A stretch of 64,000 nt of DNA from Phycisphaerae bacterium (GTDB lineage: Bacteria > Planctomycetota > Phycisphaerae > SM23-33): NCBI GenBank assembly GCA_018335035.1, contig JAGXKT010000004.1, positions 1-64,000 of the forward strand. Direction: 5' to 3'. Made by a program: the position numbers and the translations under genes. The notes under the pieces are model-generated. The model did not search any database. It had not been told where the DNA came from and saw nothing but the letters and a program-made list of their open reading frames with translations. Below are positions 16,678-24,620 of this stretch, one piece after another; the first letter of the stretch is position 1, and the number at the start of each line of letters is the position of its first letter.

Positions 16678-18300
16678 TCAGTGGTTGAAGTGTCGCGTAC
16701 CGGTGAAGATCATCGCCAGGCCCAGCTCGTCGGCGCGGGCGATGACGTCGGCGTCCTTCTTGGACCCGCCGGGCTCGATGACGGCCGTGGCACCGGCTTG
16801 GACGGCGAAGTCCAAGCTGTCCGGGAAGGGGAAGAAGGCATCGGACGCCAACGCGCAGCCGCTTGTGTCGAAGGCGTCCTCGCCGCCGTAGGTCTTCGCG
16901 ATCTCGGCTGCCAGACGTGCGGAGTTGACGCGACTCATCTGCCCGGCGCCGGCGCCGAGGAGGCGCTCGTCGCGGGCCAGGACGATCGCGTTGGATTTGA
17001 CGTGCTTGCAGACCAGCCAGGCGAATCGCAGGTCGGCCAGCTGCTCGGCGTTCGGTTGTGCCTTCGTCACGACGGTCCAGTCGTCCTCGTTGAGCCCCAG
17101 CGCGTCGCGGTCCTGGACGAGCATGCCGCCGACGACGTATTTGACGGCCTTTTCGCTGTTGCGCGCGCCGCTCATCGGCCCGGTGGCCAGCAAGCGGACG
17201 TTTTGCCCCCAGCCCTTGCGGGCGCGGATGATGTCCAGGGCATCGTCGTCAAATGAGGGGGCGAGAATGATCTCGGCGTAGAAGCCGCCGGCGCCGCGGT
17301 CCTTGCCCCAGCGGGCGTACGTTTGGGTGATCGCCTCCGCCAGCTCGGCCGTGACGGGCCGGTTGACGGCGACGATGCCGCCCATGCAGGCGTTGACGTC
17401 GCCGAAGTAGGCCTTGCGGTAGGCCTCGACGAGGTCGTCGTCGAGCGCGCAACCGGCGGGGTTGGTGTGCTTGATGATCGCCACGGCGGGCCGGTCGAAT
17501 TCCTTGACCAGTTCGCAGGCGGCGTTGGCGTCGTAGTAGTTGTTGAAACTGATGGGCCTGCCGCCCAGCAGGTTCGCCCGGGCGACGCACGGTTCGGTCG
17601 CGTCGGTGCCGACGTAGAACGCCGCCTGCTGGTGGGGGTTCTCGCCGTACCGCAGGTCGCAGGCCTTGCGCAAGCTGCCGGCGCAGCGCTCGGGGAAGTC
17701 CTCGCCGAGTTGGGCGGCGAGGTAGTTGGTGATCGCGATGTCGTAGTGGCAGGTCGTCGCGAAGGCCTGGCGGGCGAGCTTGCGGCGCAGGTCGCGGCTG
17801 ACGCGTCCGTCGTTGGCCTGCATCTCGTCGAGCACGAGGTTGTAGTGCGACGGATCGGTCACGACGGTAACGTACTGGTGGTTCTTGGCCGCGGCGCGGA
17901 TGAGCGTCGGCCCGCCGATGTCAATCATCTCGACGGCGTCAGCGGGCGTGCAGTCGTCACGTGCGACGACCTGCTCGAAGGGGTAGAGCCCCACGGCGAC
18001 CAGGTCCACCGGCTCGATGCCGTAGGTGTCCATGTCCGCCTGGTGCTGCGGGTCGTCCCGCAGGGCGAGGATAGCGCCGTGGACTTTCGGGTGGAGCGTC
18101 ACGACGCGGTGACCCAGCATCTCGGGAAAGCCGGTCCACTCTTCGACGCGCCGGACAGGCACGCCGGCGGCCTCGATGACCTTCGCCGTCCCGCCGGAGG
18201 AGATGATCTCCACGCCCATGCTCGCCAGGGCCTCGGCGAACTCGGCGACATGCGTTTTGTCATAGGCGCTGATGAGCGCTCGGGTGATCTTGCGTTCCAC
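16678..18300 (-). CDS. purH: Bifunctional AICAR formyltransferase / IMP cyclohydrolase
   Basis: This 540-residue protein carries out the last two steps of purine synthesis. The N-terminal IMP cyclohydrolase domain (about 1-200) starts ALISAYDKT and contains the MGS-like fold with HPKVHGAIL. The formyltransferase domain (about 205-540) carries LRYGENPHQ, IIKHTNPAGCAL with the catalytic Lys-His, and SDAFFPFPDSLDFA, and ends TGTRHFNH as the family does. The start codon is GTG at 18300. It lies 30 bases after the PQQ-lipoprotein gene on the same strand, so read-through from that gene is likely since I see no promoter in the gap. Confidence 0.96.
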   Translation of the reverse strand: MERKITRALISAYDKTHVAEFAEALASMGVEIISSGGTAKVIEAAGVPVRRVEEWTGFPEMLGHRVVTLHPKVHGAILALRDDPQHQADMDTYGIEPVDLVAVGLYPFEQVVARDDCTPADAVEMIDIGGPTLIRAAAKNHQYVTVVTDPSHYNLVLDEMQANDGRVSRDLRRKLARQAFATTCHYDIAITNYLAAQLGEDFPERCAGSLRKACDLRYGENPHQQAAFYVGTDATEPCVARANLLGGRPISFNNYYDANAACELVKEFDRPAVAIIKHTNPAGCALDDDLVEAYRKAYFGDVNACMGGIVAVNRPVTAELAEAITQTYARWGKDRGAGGFYAEIILAPSFDDDALDIIRARKGWGQNVRLLATGPMSGARNSEKAVKYVVGGMLVQDRDALGLNEDDWTVVTKAQPNAEQLADLRFAWLVCKHVKSNAIVLARDERLLGAGAGQMSRVNSARLAAEIAKTYGGEDAFDTSGCALASDAFFPFPDSLDFAVQAGATAVIEPGGSKKDADVIARADELGLAMIFTGTRHFNH

Positions 18301-18330
18301 GGCTTGACGGGCCTTTCCAGGCGGCAGGGG

Positions 18331-19506
18331 TCAGTCGGCAAGCATTCTCGCCGTCAGCGGCTCGGCCGACTCCAGGCGTATGCAGTACAGATTGCCGTCG
18401 GTGCCCGTGGCGTAAATGGCCGGCACGGTCGTGTTCGACAGGAACACGTCGAGGCCCGTCAACGGCACGATCGCCTGCGATTCGCCCAGTTCCTCGGTGT
18501 AGATGCGCAGTTTGTGGGCATTGTCGAGGACATAGGCCATGTCATTCATGTTGGCCAGAACGCTGCGGGCGCCCGTGGTTTTCCATCGCAGCCGGCCGTT
18601 GCGCCGATTGATGGCGAATATCACGTCGTTCTCGGCGCGCTGGAACAACGTCTGATCGCCGGCCTGGATCGGGCTGCTCAGCGCTTCGTGGCAGACATAT
18701 GCCGGCCAAAGCGGCTCGCCGTTGGCATTGTCAAACGCATACACGCTGCCATCCTCGCAGGGCACATAGCAGCCCACCGGGCCGACGTGGAACGGCGCGA
18801 TGATCGACCCGCCCAGCGTGGCGATCCAACGCTTGTCGGGGCGCAGGCCGATGCGCGTGGCGTAGAACTTGTCATCTTCGCTTCCGACATAGAGGCGGTT
18901 GCCGTCCAGGACCGGCGGCACGCGGATGGTGGCAGAGGTCGACAGCACCCATGAATCGGCGCCCACGTCGTAGTCGAAGGCGTGATAGTTGCCGCCGACC
19001 GCACCGGCGTAGAAGTTCTTGCCGTTGGCGGCACCGCCGGTGTTGGCCGTGAAGGTCAGCGGCATGTCGCGCAGCGGCTCGCCGTTGGAGCGATCCAGCA
19101 CGATCAGGTGCCCGATCGTATTGATCAGCACGGCGTCACACTCGCGGACCTCACGACTGCCGGCGCTGCGCATGGGCAGCTTGATGGGCGCCTCCGGATG
19201 ACAGGGAGAGAAAATCGGCTCCGGGGCGTGTTCGATGCGGTAACTCCACAGGACCTTCCCGACGCGCGCATCGACGGCGATCAGAAGCCGCTGATCGGTC
19301 AGGGCATAGACCAACTCGTCCAGGCGCCACAAGCGCTCGACGCGCTCCCCGCCGTGCGTGGGCAGCGGCGTATGCCAGTAATACGTCAGGCCCGTACCGG
19401 CCAGCGAGGGCGGCTGAGAGGACCCCGCATGGTCCATGCCCGTCGGATACGTACACCCGCCGGACAGGATACACGCCGCCAGCACGCAGGTCGCCACTGA
19501 TCGCAT
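18331..19506 (-). CDS. Lipoprotein with PQQ-type beta-propeller repeats
   Basis: The 391-residue protein begins with a lipoprotein signal (ACILSGGC, lipidated Cys18). The mature part consists of repeats such as LLIAVDARVGKVLWSYRIE, LIVLDRSNGEPL, VYAFDNANGEPLW and IFAINRRNGRLRWKT. These are the A-x-D-x-x-x-G-x-x-x-W blades of PQQ-like/WD-type propellers. Such lipoproteins often scaffold envelope assemblies, as BamB does in Proteobacteria, but length and context do not allow that name here. A clear ribosome site (AAGGAG) precedes ATG 19506. It sits between a 92-residue unknown and purH, all on the minus strand. Confidence 0.8.
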   Translation of the reverse strand: MRSVATCVLAACILSGGCTYPTGMDHAGSSQPPSLAGTGLTYYWHTPLPTHGGERVERLWRLDELVYALTDQRLLIAVDARVGKVLWSYRIEHAPEPIFSPCHPEAPIKLPMRSAGSREVRECDAVLINTIGHLIVLDRSNGEPLRDMPLTFTANTGGAANGKNFYAGAVGGNYHAFDYDVGADSWVLSTSATIRVPPVLDGNRLYVGSEDDKFYATRIGLRPDKRWIATLGGSIIAPFHVGPVGCYVPCEDGSVYAFDNANGEPLWPAYVCHEALSSPIQAGDQTLFQRAENDVIFAINRRNGRLRWKTTGARSVLANMNDMAYVLDNAHKLRIYTEELGESQAIVPLTGLDVFLSNTTVPAIYATGTDGNLYCIRLESAEPLTARMLAD

Positions 19507-19555
19507 GGGTTACTCCTTGAATGACGGGGTAGCCGCCCGCGGGTGTGCGGCGCGT

Positions 19556-19834
19556 TTACCCCTCGTCCAGCGTTACGTAATCTCCCAGGCGGATGTCCTG
19601 CTCCTGCTCGAACGCGCGGAGCTGTTGGATCCGCTCCAGGTCGTCTGCGATGCGGTACGCGAGCTTGAAGATATACGGCTTACCCTCGAGGCGGGCGGTC
19701 AGGTCGGCGACCATTTCGTCCCAGTCGCCTTCGTACAACTCACGGTTGAGCATGACCAGCATGCGCTGCTCGTCGGTCATGCCGTCGAGGAATTCCTGGA
19801 CGGCTTCCGGAACGTCGCCGGCGTGTGTGCTCAC
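19556..19834 (-). CDS. Small acidic protein of unknown function (92 residues)
   Basis: I do not recognise this protein. It is helical by composition, acidic, and has no signal or membrane segment: GDVPEAVQEFLDGMTDEQ near the start, then LNRELYEGDWDEMVADL and FKLAYRIADDLERIQQLR, ending RLGDYVTLDEG. The GTG start at 19834 follows an AAGGTAGG-like ribosome site. A good promoter (TTGCAA-17-TAAAGT, 19923-19895) lies 61 bases upstream, so it probably leads a transcript with the PQQ lipoprotein and purH. Codon use matches the neighbours, which supports a real gene. Confidence 0.65.
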   Translation of the reverse strand: MSTHAGDVPEAVQEFLDGMTDEQRMLVMLNRELYEGDWDEMVADLTARLEGKPYIFKLAYRIADDLERIQQLRAFEQEQDIRLGDYVTLDEG

Positions 19835-19894
19835 GATGCCTACCTTGGTCCGGCCGGAATCGCCGCTGCCCGTGCCTTGCCGTCTTCAGGCGTC

Positions 19895-19923
19895 ACTTTA
19901 CGTCTGCTTGCGGCGTATTGCAA
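19895..19923 (-). promoter_or_regulatory. Promoter upstream of the 92-residue gene
   Basis: On the minus strand, TTGCAA (19923-19918) and TAAAGT (19900-19895) are separated by 17 bases. It lies between the HEAT-repeat gene and the 92-residue gene and is the best-placed promoter for the unit running to purH. Confidence 0.5.
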
Positions 19924-19965
19924 CGCCATTTTCTTCCCGCCACAGGCCGGGGTGGGCCCGCGGGC

Positions 19966-21879
19966 CTATCGCCTCGGCACCGTGCGGATGATCCACTCGC
20001 CGGGCTCGGGTCGAATGTCGGGCAGGGGCGGCGCCGTGTGCGTGATGCGCTCCAGTGCCCACCGGCACGCGTGCAGCGGCGCCAGCATCGCCACCGAATC
20101 CTGCTCGGACAGCACACGGCGCAACGCGGCGACGAGGTCCGCCTCGTCGAGCGCCAGTTCGCCCGCAGCCAAGGCCGCCTCGAAGAGGATGGGGGGGACG
20201 CGATCGTTCGCGCCGGACAGAAGCGCCGTCAGGAAATCGCCCACCGCGGCGCGATTGCCAGGCCGGGCCAGAGCAACGGCGGCACGCGCGGCGGCGGCCT
20301 GCGGCGAGAAGCGCCCGGACCAACTCGTGCCGTGCCCGACCAGCGCCGTGGCGGCAATGTCGTCCCACGCCTCGGCGGCGCCTATCTCGGCCAGGGCGTC
20401 GATGGTCGCGGCCGTCGCCTCGGGCAGATACGGCGGCGGGCGCTGCATGGGCGGCGTTGCCAGCACCGCCAGCGCGCGCCGGCGATAATCGCCCAGCTCG
20501 GCCGCCAGCGCTTCGGCGCATCGGGGCTCGCCCGTGCGCACGCCGATGGCCGCCAGTGCATCGGCTAACTCAATGCGGACTTTGGATTCGACGGGCAACC
20601 CGTCGTCGCCCAGAAGTGCCGTCAGGTACTTGCGGCCGTATGCGAGGCCCTGCGACGGGCCGTCGTTGCGGGCGACGGCGGCGATCAGCAAGCAGCAGGC
20701 CCGGGCGTTACGCACGGCGAGGCGATGTGCAGCGCGGGCGTCGCCCGCCACGGCGTCGGCGGCGTCGGTCAGGGCGGCGATTTCGTCCCGCAGGGCCTCA
20801 CGAGCTTCGCTCAGAACGGCCGTATTGCCTTCGCCGGCGGCGATTCGCGCCAAGGCCGTCCGCGCCGCGTGGTGCAGATCGCCCCGCGGGGGGCCGCGAC
20901 GACCGGTGCGATCGTCCCAGTCGTCGTACGGCGCCCCGCGCATCGTCTCGAAAACAGCGGATACGCCGTTGGCACTTCGGCAGGGAAGCCGCCCCGCGGC
21001 ACGGACGGCCGCGAGCAGGACCATTTCCGTCTCGGCGGCTTGCCTGTCGTCGCCGCGCAGCACGCGGATGAGGCGGGCTTCGACCCGCGCGGGTTGCAGT
21101 TTCCCGGCCCGTGTGGCCAGCAGCATCCCGCGCACCGCACCGCGCCGCACCCAGGGCGATGCGTCCGTCAGGGCGTCCGGCAGGCGGTGTCGGTCGGCGG
21201 CGCCGCCCAGAGCGCACAGCGCCGGCAGCGCCGCGCCGCGCAAGGCGGCGTTCGGCCCGTCGACCAGGCGCCGCAGCGCCGCGGGCATTCCGGCGTGATC
21301 GGCCGTCGCGGGCACAAGCGACGCGTTTCGTGCCGCGTGGAGCTGAACGGTGTGCGAGGCCGAACGCAACAATTCGGTCAGACGCTGCGGCGGCGCGGCG
21401 ATGTCGTGCTGCGTCAACGTCGCCAGTGCGGCCGCCTGAACGTCCGCGTCGGCGCCGCCCAGCAGCGAGACCAGTGCGTCGGTGTTGTCGTCCGGCCGCT
21501 GCCGCCAAACCGCCAGCGCCGTCAGGATCAGCCGCCGCTGCCCGCTGCGCAGCGCCCGCTGGACGAGCGGGGCGGCGCGGGCGGCGTCCAGCTCGGCAGC
21601 GGCTCGAACGGCGGCGCAGCGCACCAGCATGCTGTCGTCCTCAAGTGCCCGGGCGATGGGCTCGAAGGCCCGGGGGTTCGTCGTTTCGCCCAGGTCGCGC
21701 ACGGCCGCCTCACGGGTACGCGCGTCCGCGTCTTGCGCCGCGTCGGCGAGGTGCCGGACGGTCTGGTCGTCGGCGTGATATCGCCGGCGCGAGGACGTCG
21801 GACGGTCTGGCTTGTCAATGGCACCGGCCGGCATGGCGACCGACGCGGCGGCGAACAATGCGATGCACAGACGCTTCAC
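19966..21879 (-). CDS. Secreted HEAT-repeat protein, last gene of the ABC operon
   Basis: The 637-residue protein starts with a signal peptide (LCIALFAAASVAMPAGA) and consists of alpha-alpha repeats. Examples are TREAAVRDLGETTNPRAFEPIARALEDDSMLVRCAAVRAAAEL and VQAAALATLTQHD in the first third, with further Ala/Leu-rich helical pairs to the end. HEAT solenoids bind proteins; no enzyme motif is present. The start is GTG 21879, supported by TAGGAG ten bases upstream. It follows the ABC permease by 9 bases, so it belongs to that operon. A periplasmic scaffold or assembly factor for the ABC system is a reasonable inference. Confidence 0.75.
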   Translation of the reverse strand: MKRLCIALFAAASVAMPAGAIDKPDRPTSSRRRYHADDQTVRHLADAAQDADARTREAAVRDLGETTNPRAFEPIARALEDDSMLVRCAAVRAAAELDAARAAPLVQRALRSGQRRLILTALAVWRQRPDDNTDALVSLLGGADADVQAAALATLTQHDIAAPPQRLTELLRSASHTVQLHAARNASLVPATADHAGMPAALRRLVDGPNAALRGAALPALCALGGAADRHRLPDALTDASPWVRRGAVRGMLLATRAGKLQPARVEARLIRVLRGDDRQAAETEMVLLAAVRAAGRLPCRSANGVSAVFETMRGAPYDDWDDRTGRRGPPRGDLHHAARTALARIAAGEGNTAVLSEAREALRDEIAALTDAADAVAGDARAAHRLAVRNARACCLLIAAVARNDGPSQGLAYGRKYLTALLGDDGLPVESKVRIELADALAAIGVRTGEPRCAEALAAELGDYRRRALAVLATPPMQRPPPYLPEATAATIDALAEIGAAEAWDDIAATALVGHGTSWSGRFSPQAAAARAAVALARPGNRAAVGDFLTALLSGANDRVPPILFEAALAAGELALDEADLVAALRRVLSEQDSVAMLAPLHACRWALERITHTAPPLPDIRPEPGEWIIRTVPRR

Positions 21880-21888
21880 GGCGTGCTC

Positions 21889-23595
21889 CTACTTGTCCGG
21901 GCGGCGAAGATGGACAATCCGCAGAACCGAGACGACCAGCATGGCCAGGACGAGAACGCCCATCACCCACATGTGGCGGCTCATCAGGTTCGGATAGCGC
22001 CCCAGCGCGTCGCTGTCGGCGGCGTCCAACGCGGCGGCCAGCGGGCTGACGGTGAATACCGCCGCCACGACCCGACGCCCGAAACGCTCCGCGCCCAGCC
22101 GCATCAGCAGCGTCAGCAGCGTCACGGCGACGACCAGGCCGTACGTCCACGCCGTCGCGGTGGCGGTTCGTGCGCACAAGGCCGAAAAGAACATCCCCGC
22201 CACGGCGACGAACATGGCCGTCATCACCACCACCTGCACGATCCGGCTCGTAATCGGCCAGAGGTCCACGGCGAAATCCACCAGAAACGGCAGGATCAGC
22301 AGTGTCGGCACGATCGCCACCACCAGCAGCAGCAGGGGGATGACGGCCGCCTGAAACTTACCCGTGACGATTCGCCAACTCGGCAGGCGCGTCATGCGGA
22401 TGAGATCCCACACACCGGCCTCGCGGTCGCTGCATAACGTCCCGCCGGTAATCGCCGGTCCGACCAGCACGAGAATCAGCACCGACAATGAGGCGATCAC
22501 GGCGGGGAGATCCTCCGTGACGACCTTGACGCTTGGCCGCTGGGGCAGCGTGGCGCTGACGGTGACGCCCTGGACGATCATCAGCGCCACCGCGGCGATC
22601 AGACACCAGCAGACCGCCCGCAGAAGCCACTGGGGCTGTAGCATCGGCCGCGTGCGGAACTCCTTGATGAGCATGGGATTCTTCCACCAGGAGATCATCC
22701 GCTTGCGCTTGCGCGGGTCGATGACGAACAGGAACGTTCGCGCGGAAACCTTCCCGCGTTCGACGACCTTGAGCTTCTCCCGCGGGCGCGGCGGCGCGGC
22801 CGGGTGACGCAGCTTGACGAGACACAGGCACGTGGTGACGATCACGGTCAGCCCGGCGATGGGAAGGTACAGCGCCCAGAACGGGCCCATTCCCGGGGCG
22901 CCGGTTGCCCAGGGATGCTCCTGCCAGACCAGCGAGAGCATCGCCTCAATGGGACTCAGTGCCGCCAGAACGTGCCAGATGGCGCGTGCCGCCGGTCCGC
23001 TGTCCTGGAGAAGGGCGCCGCTCAGCGGGGTCGCCGGCAAGGCAAGCAGAAAGCAGACGACCAACAGCACGGCGTAGGTGACGATGATCGCGCGGTAGCT
23101 GCGGTGCATCATCGCGCTGATCAGCAGGCCGATCATCCCGAGCTGAACGGCCGTGAGCATCAGGATGCCTGTCGCGGCGAAGACCTGCCAGCCGGAAAGC
23201 CCCCCCAGCAGGAACGGCAACACCAGCGCCGGCGTGCCGCTGAGTACGATCAGAAGCAGCAGGCCCAACGACCCGACCATCTTCCCCGTGGCGATCTCCC
23301 AGGGGCGCATGGTCGTGGCGAACAAACTCTCCAGCGTGTTGTGCTCGCGTTCGGAGGTCAGGGCCCCGGCGGTGAAGGCGGGGGCGAACAGTACCACCAG
23401 CACCATCTCGCCGATCGCCAGCGTGGCGAAGAGGTTCTGGGCGACCTTCCCGTCCAGGTCCTGCTGTCCGCCCGCCGGCCAGTACAACATCACCAGTAAC
23501 GCGGTGACGGCCAGGAAGCCCGCCTGCATGGCCAGCGCCTTGCCCGTGCGCAGCCCGGACAGCAGTTCCCGTCGGATGATGGGGTTGGCGATCAT
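21889..23595 (-). CDS. ABC transporter permease, duplicated ABC-2/Gld type
   Basis: This 568-residue integral membrane protein has two similar halves, each with about six membrane segments, joined by a basic cytoplasmic loop around 260-300 (PRKRKRMISWWKNPMLIKEFRTR). The first half starts NPIIRRELLSGLRTGKALAMQ, and each half carries an ABC-2 signature around LTSEREHNTLESLFATTMRPWEIATGK and LCSDREAGVWDLIRMTRLPSWRIVTGK. That repeat shows an internal duplication. Proteins like this pair with a single ATPase to move substrates outward or to do mechanical work in the membrane. ATG 23595 overlaps the ATPase stop by 4 bases (ATGA). Confidence 0.88.
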   Translation of the reverse strand: MIANPIIRRELLSGLRTGKALAMQAGFLAVTALLVMLYWPAGGQQDLDGKVAQNLFATLAIGEMVLVVLFAPAFTAGALTSEREHNTLESLFATTMRPWEIATGKMVGSLGLLLLIVLSGTPALVLPFLLGGLSGWQVFAATGILMLTAVQLGMIGLLISAMMHRSYRAIIVTYAVLLVVCFLLALPATPLSGALLQDSGPAARAIWHVLAALSPIEAMLSLVWQEHPWATGAPGMGPFWALYLPIAGLTVIVTTCLCLVKLRHPAAPPRPREKLKVVERGKVSARTFLFVIDPRKRKRMISWWKNPMLIKEFRTRPMLQPQWLLRAVCWCLIAAVALMIVQGVTVSATLPQRPSVKVVTEDLPAVIASLSVLILVLVGPAITGGTLCSDREAGVWDLIRMTRLPSWRIVTGKFQAAVIPLLLLVVAIVPTLLILPFLVDFAVDLWPITSRIVQVVVMTAMFVAVAGMFFSALCARTATATAWTYGLVVAVTLLTLLMRLGAERFGRRVVAAVFTVSPLAAALDAADSDALGRYPNLMSRHMWVMGVLVLAMLVVSVLRIVHLRRPDK

Positions 23596-24620
23596 CGGGG
23601 CTGCTCCGAGGGGGTCGGTGCGCCGTCGGCGGCCGGTGTGGCGCGCTCCGCTTCCTCCTGCTCCTCCTCGGGGCCCAGCCCGCTGACGGCCATGTAGGCG
23701 TCTTCCAAGCTCAGCGGCACTTCGCGAAAGGTGACGATCCGGACGCCACCGGCCGTGAGTTGGGCGACCAGGCCTGCGAGTTGCTCGTCGTCGCCCTTGA
23801 AGCGGAATCGCAGCAGTCCGTTGGTCGCGTCCGTTCGGTCGAGCTGGGCGCAGCGGTCGTCGGCGTCGACGACGTCGGCGGCCGCCTCGGCGCCGCTGGC
23901 GGCGCGAAGCTCCATCAGCCGGTCGCGTCGCAGCTCGGAAAGGACCGTGTGGATGGGCCCGGCGGCGCGGAGCGTGCCCTTGTGGATGATGCCGATCGAG
24001 TCGCAGATGGCGGCAAGTTCCGGAAGGATGTGGCTACTGACCAGCAGCGTTTTTCCGCTGTCGGCGAGGCGGCGCAGAAGCTGGCGCATCTGGATGCGCG
24101 CCTTCGGGTCCAGGCCGCTGGCCGGCTCGTCGAGCAGCAGGACCTGCGGGTCGTGCATGAGCGTCCGTGCGATGCCGACGCGCTGCTTCATGCCGCGGGA
24201 GAGCGTATCGACGAAGCGGTCGCGCATGTACTCGGCGTCTGCGACGTCCAGGACGTAGTCGATGCGTTCGCGCCGCGCGCGGCGTGGCAGTTTGAAGGCC
24301 GCCCCGAAGAAATCCAGGTATTCCCAGACGCGCATCTGGTCGTACACGCCGAAGTGATCGGGCATGTAGCCCACGAGGGACTTGATTCGCCCGCGCTGGG
24401 CGACCACGTCGGTTCCAACGACGCGCGCCCGGCCTTCGGTCGGCTCCAGCAGTCCGGCGAGGATGCGAATTGTGGTCGTCTTGCCCGCACCGTTGTGTCC
24501 GATGTAGCCGAAGACCTCGCCACGCGCGATTGTTAGGTCCAGATGATCGAGGGCGGTGATCTCGTCATACCGTTTGGTCAGCCCTTCGCAGTGCACGAGG
24601 GCTTCGTTACTCGTCGCCAC
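23592..24620 (-). CDS. ABC transporter ATP-binding protein (gliding/ABC-2 type)
   Basis: The 342-residue protein is an ABC ATPase: Walker A GHNGAGKTT, Q-loop GYMPDHFGVYDQM, signature LSRGMKQRVG, Walker B VLLLDEPASGLD and a switch His in LVSSHILPEL. After about residue 215 comes the C-terminal regulatory domain common to the CcmA/GldA/Nat branch, then an acidic low-complexity tail (GPEEEQEEAE). The GTG start (24620) lies 14 bases inside the end of the upstream 1000-residue gene, and the stop overlaps the permease start by 4 bases. This arrangement indicates tight translational coupling and an obligate complex with the permease. Confidence 0.92.
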   Translation of the reverse strand: MATSNEALVHCEGLTKRYDEITALDHLDLTIARGEVFGYIGHNGAGKTTTIRILAGLLEPTEGRARVVGTDVVAQRGRIKSLVGYMPDHFGVYDQMRVWEYLDFFGAAFKLPRRARRERIDYVLDVADAEYMRDRFVDTLSRGMKQRVGIARTLMHDPQVLLLDEPASGLDPKARIQMRQLLRRLADSGKTLLVSSHILPELAAICDSIGIIHKGTLRAAGPIHTVLSELRRDRLMELRAASGAEAAADVVDADDRCAQLDRTDATNGLLRFRFKGDDEQLAGLVAQLTAGGVRIVTFREVPLSLEDAYMAVSGLGPEEEQEEAERATPAADGAPTPSEQPR

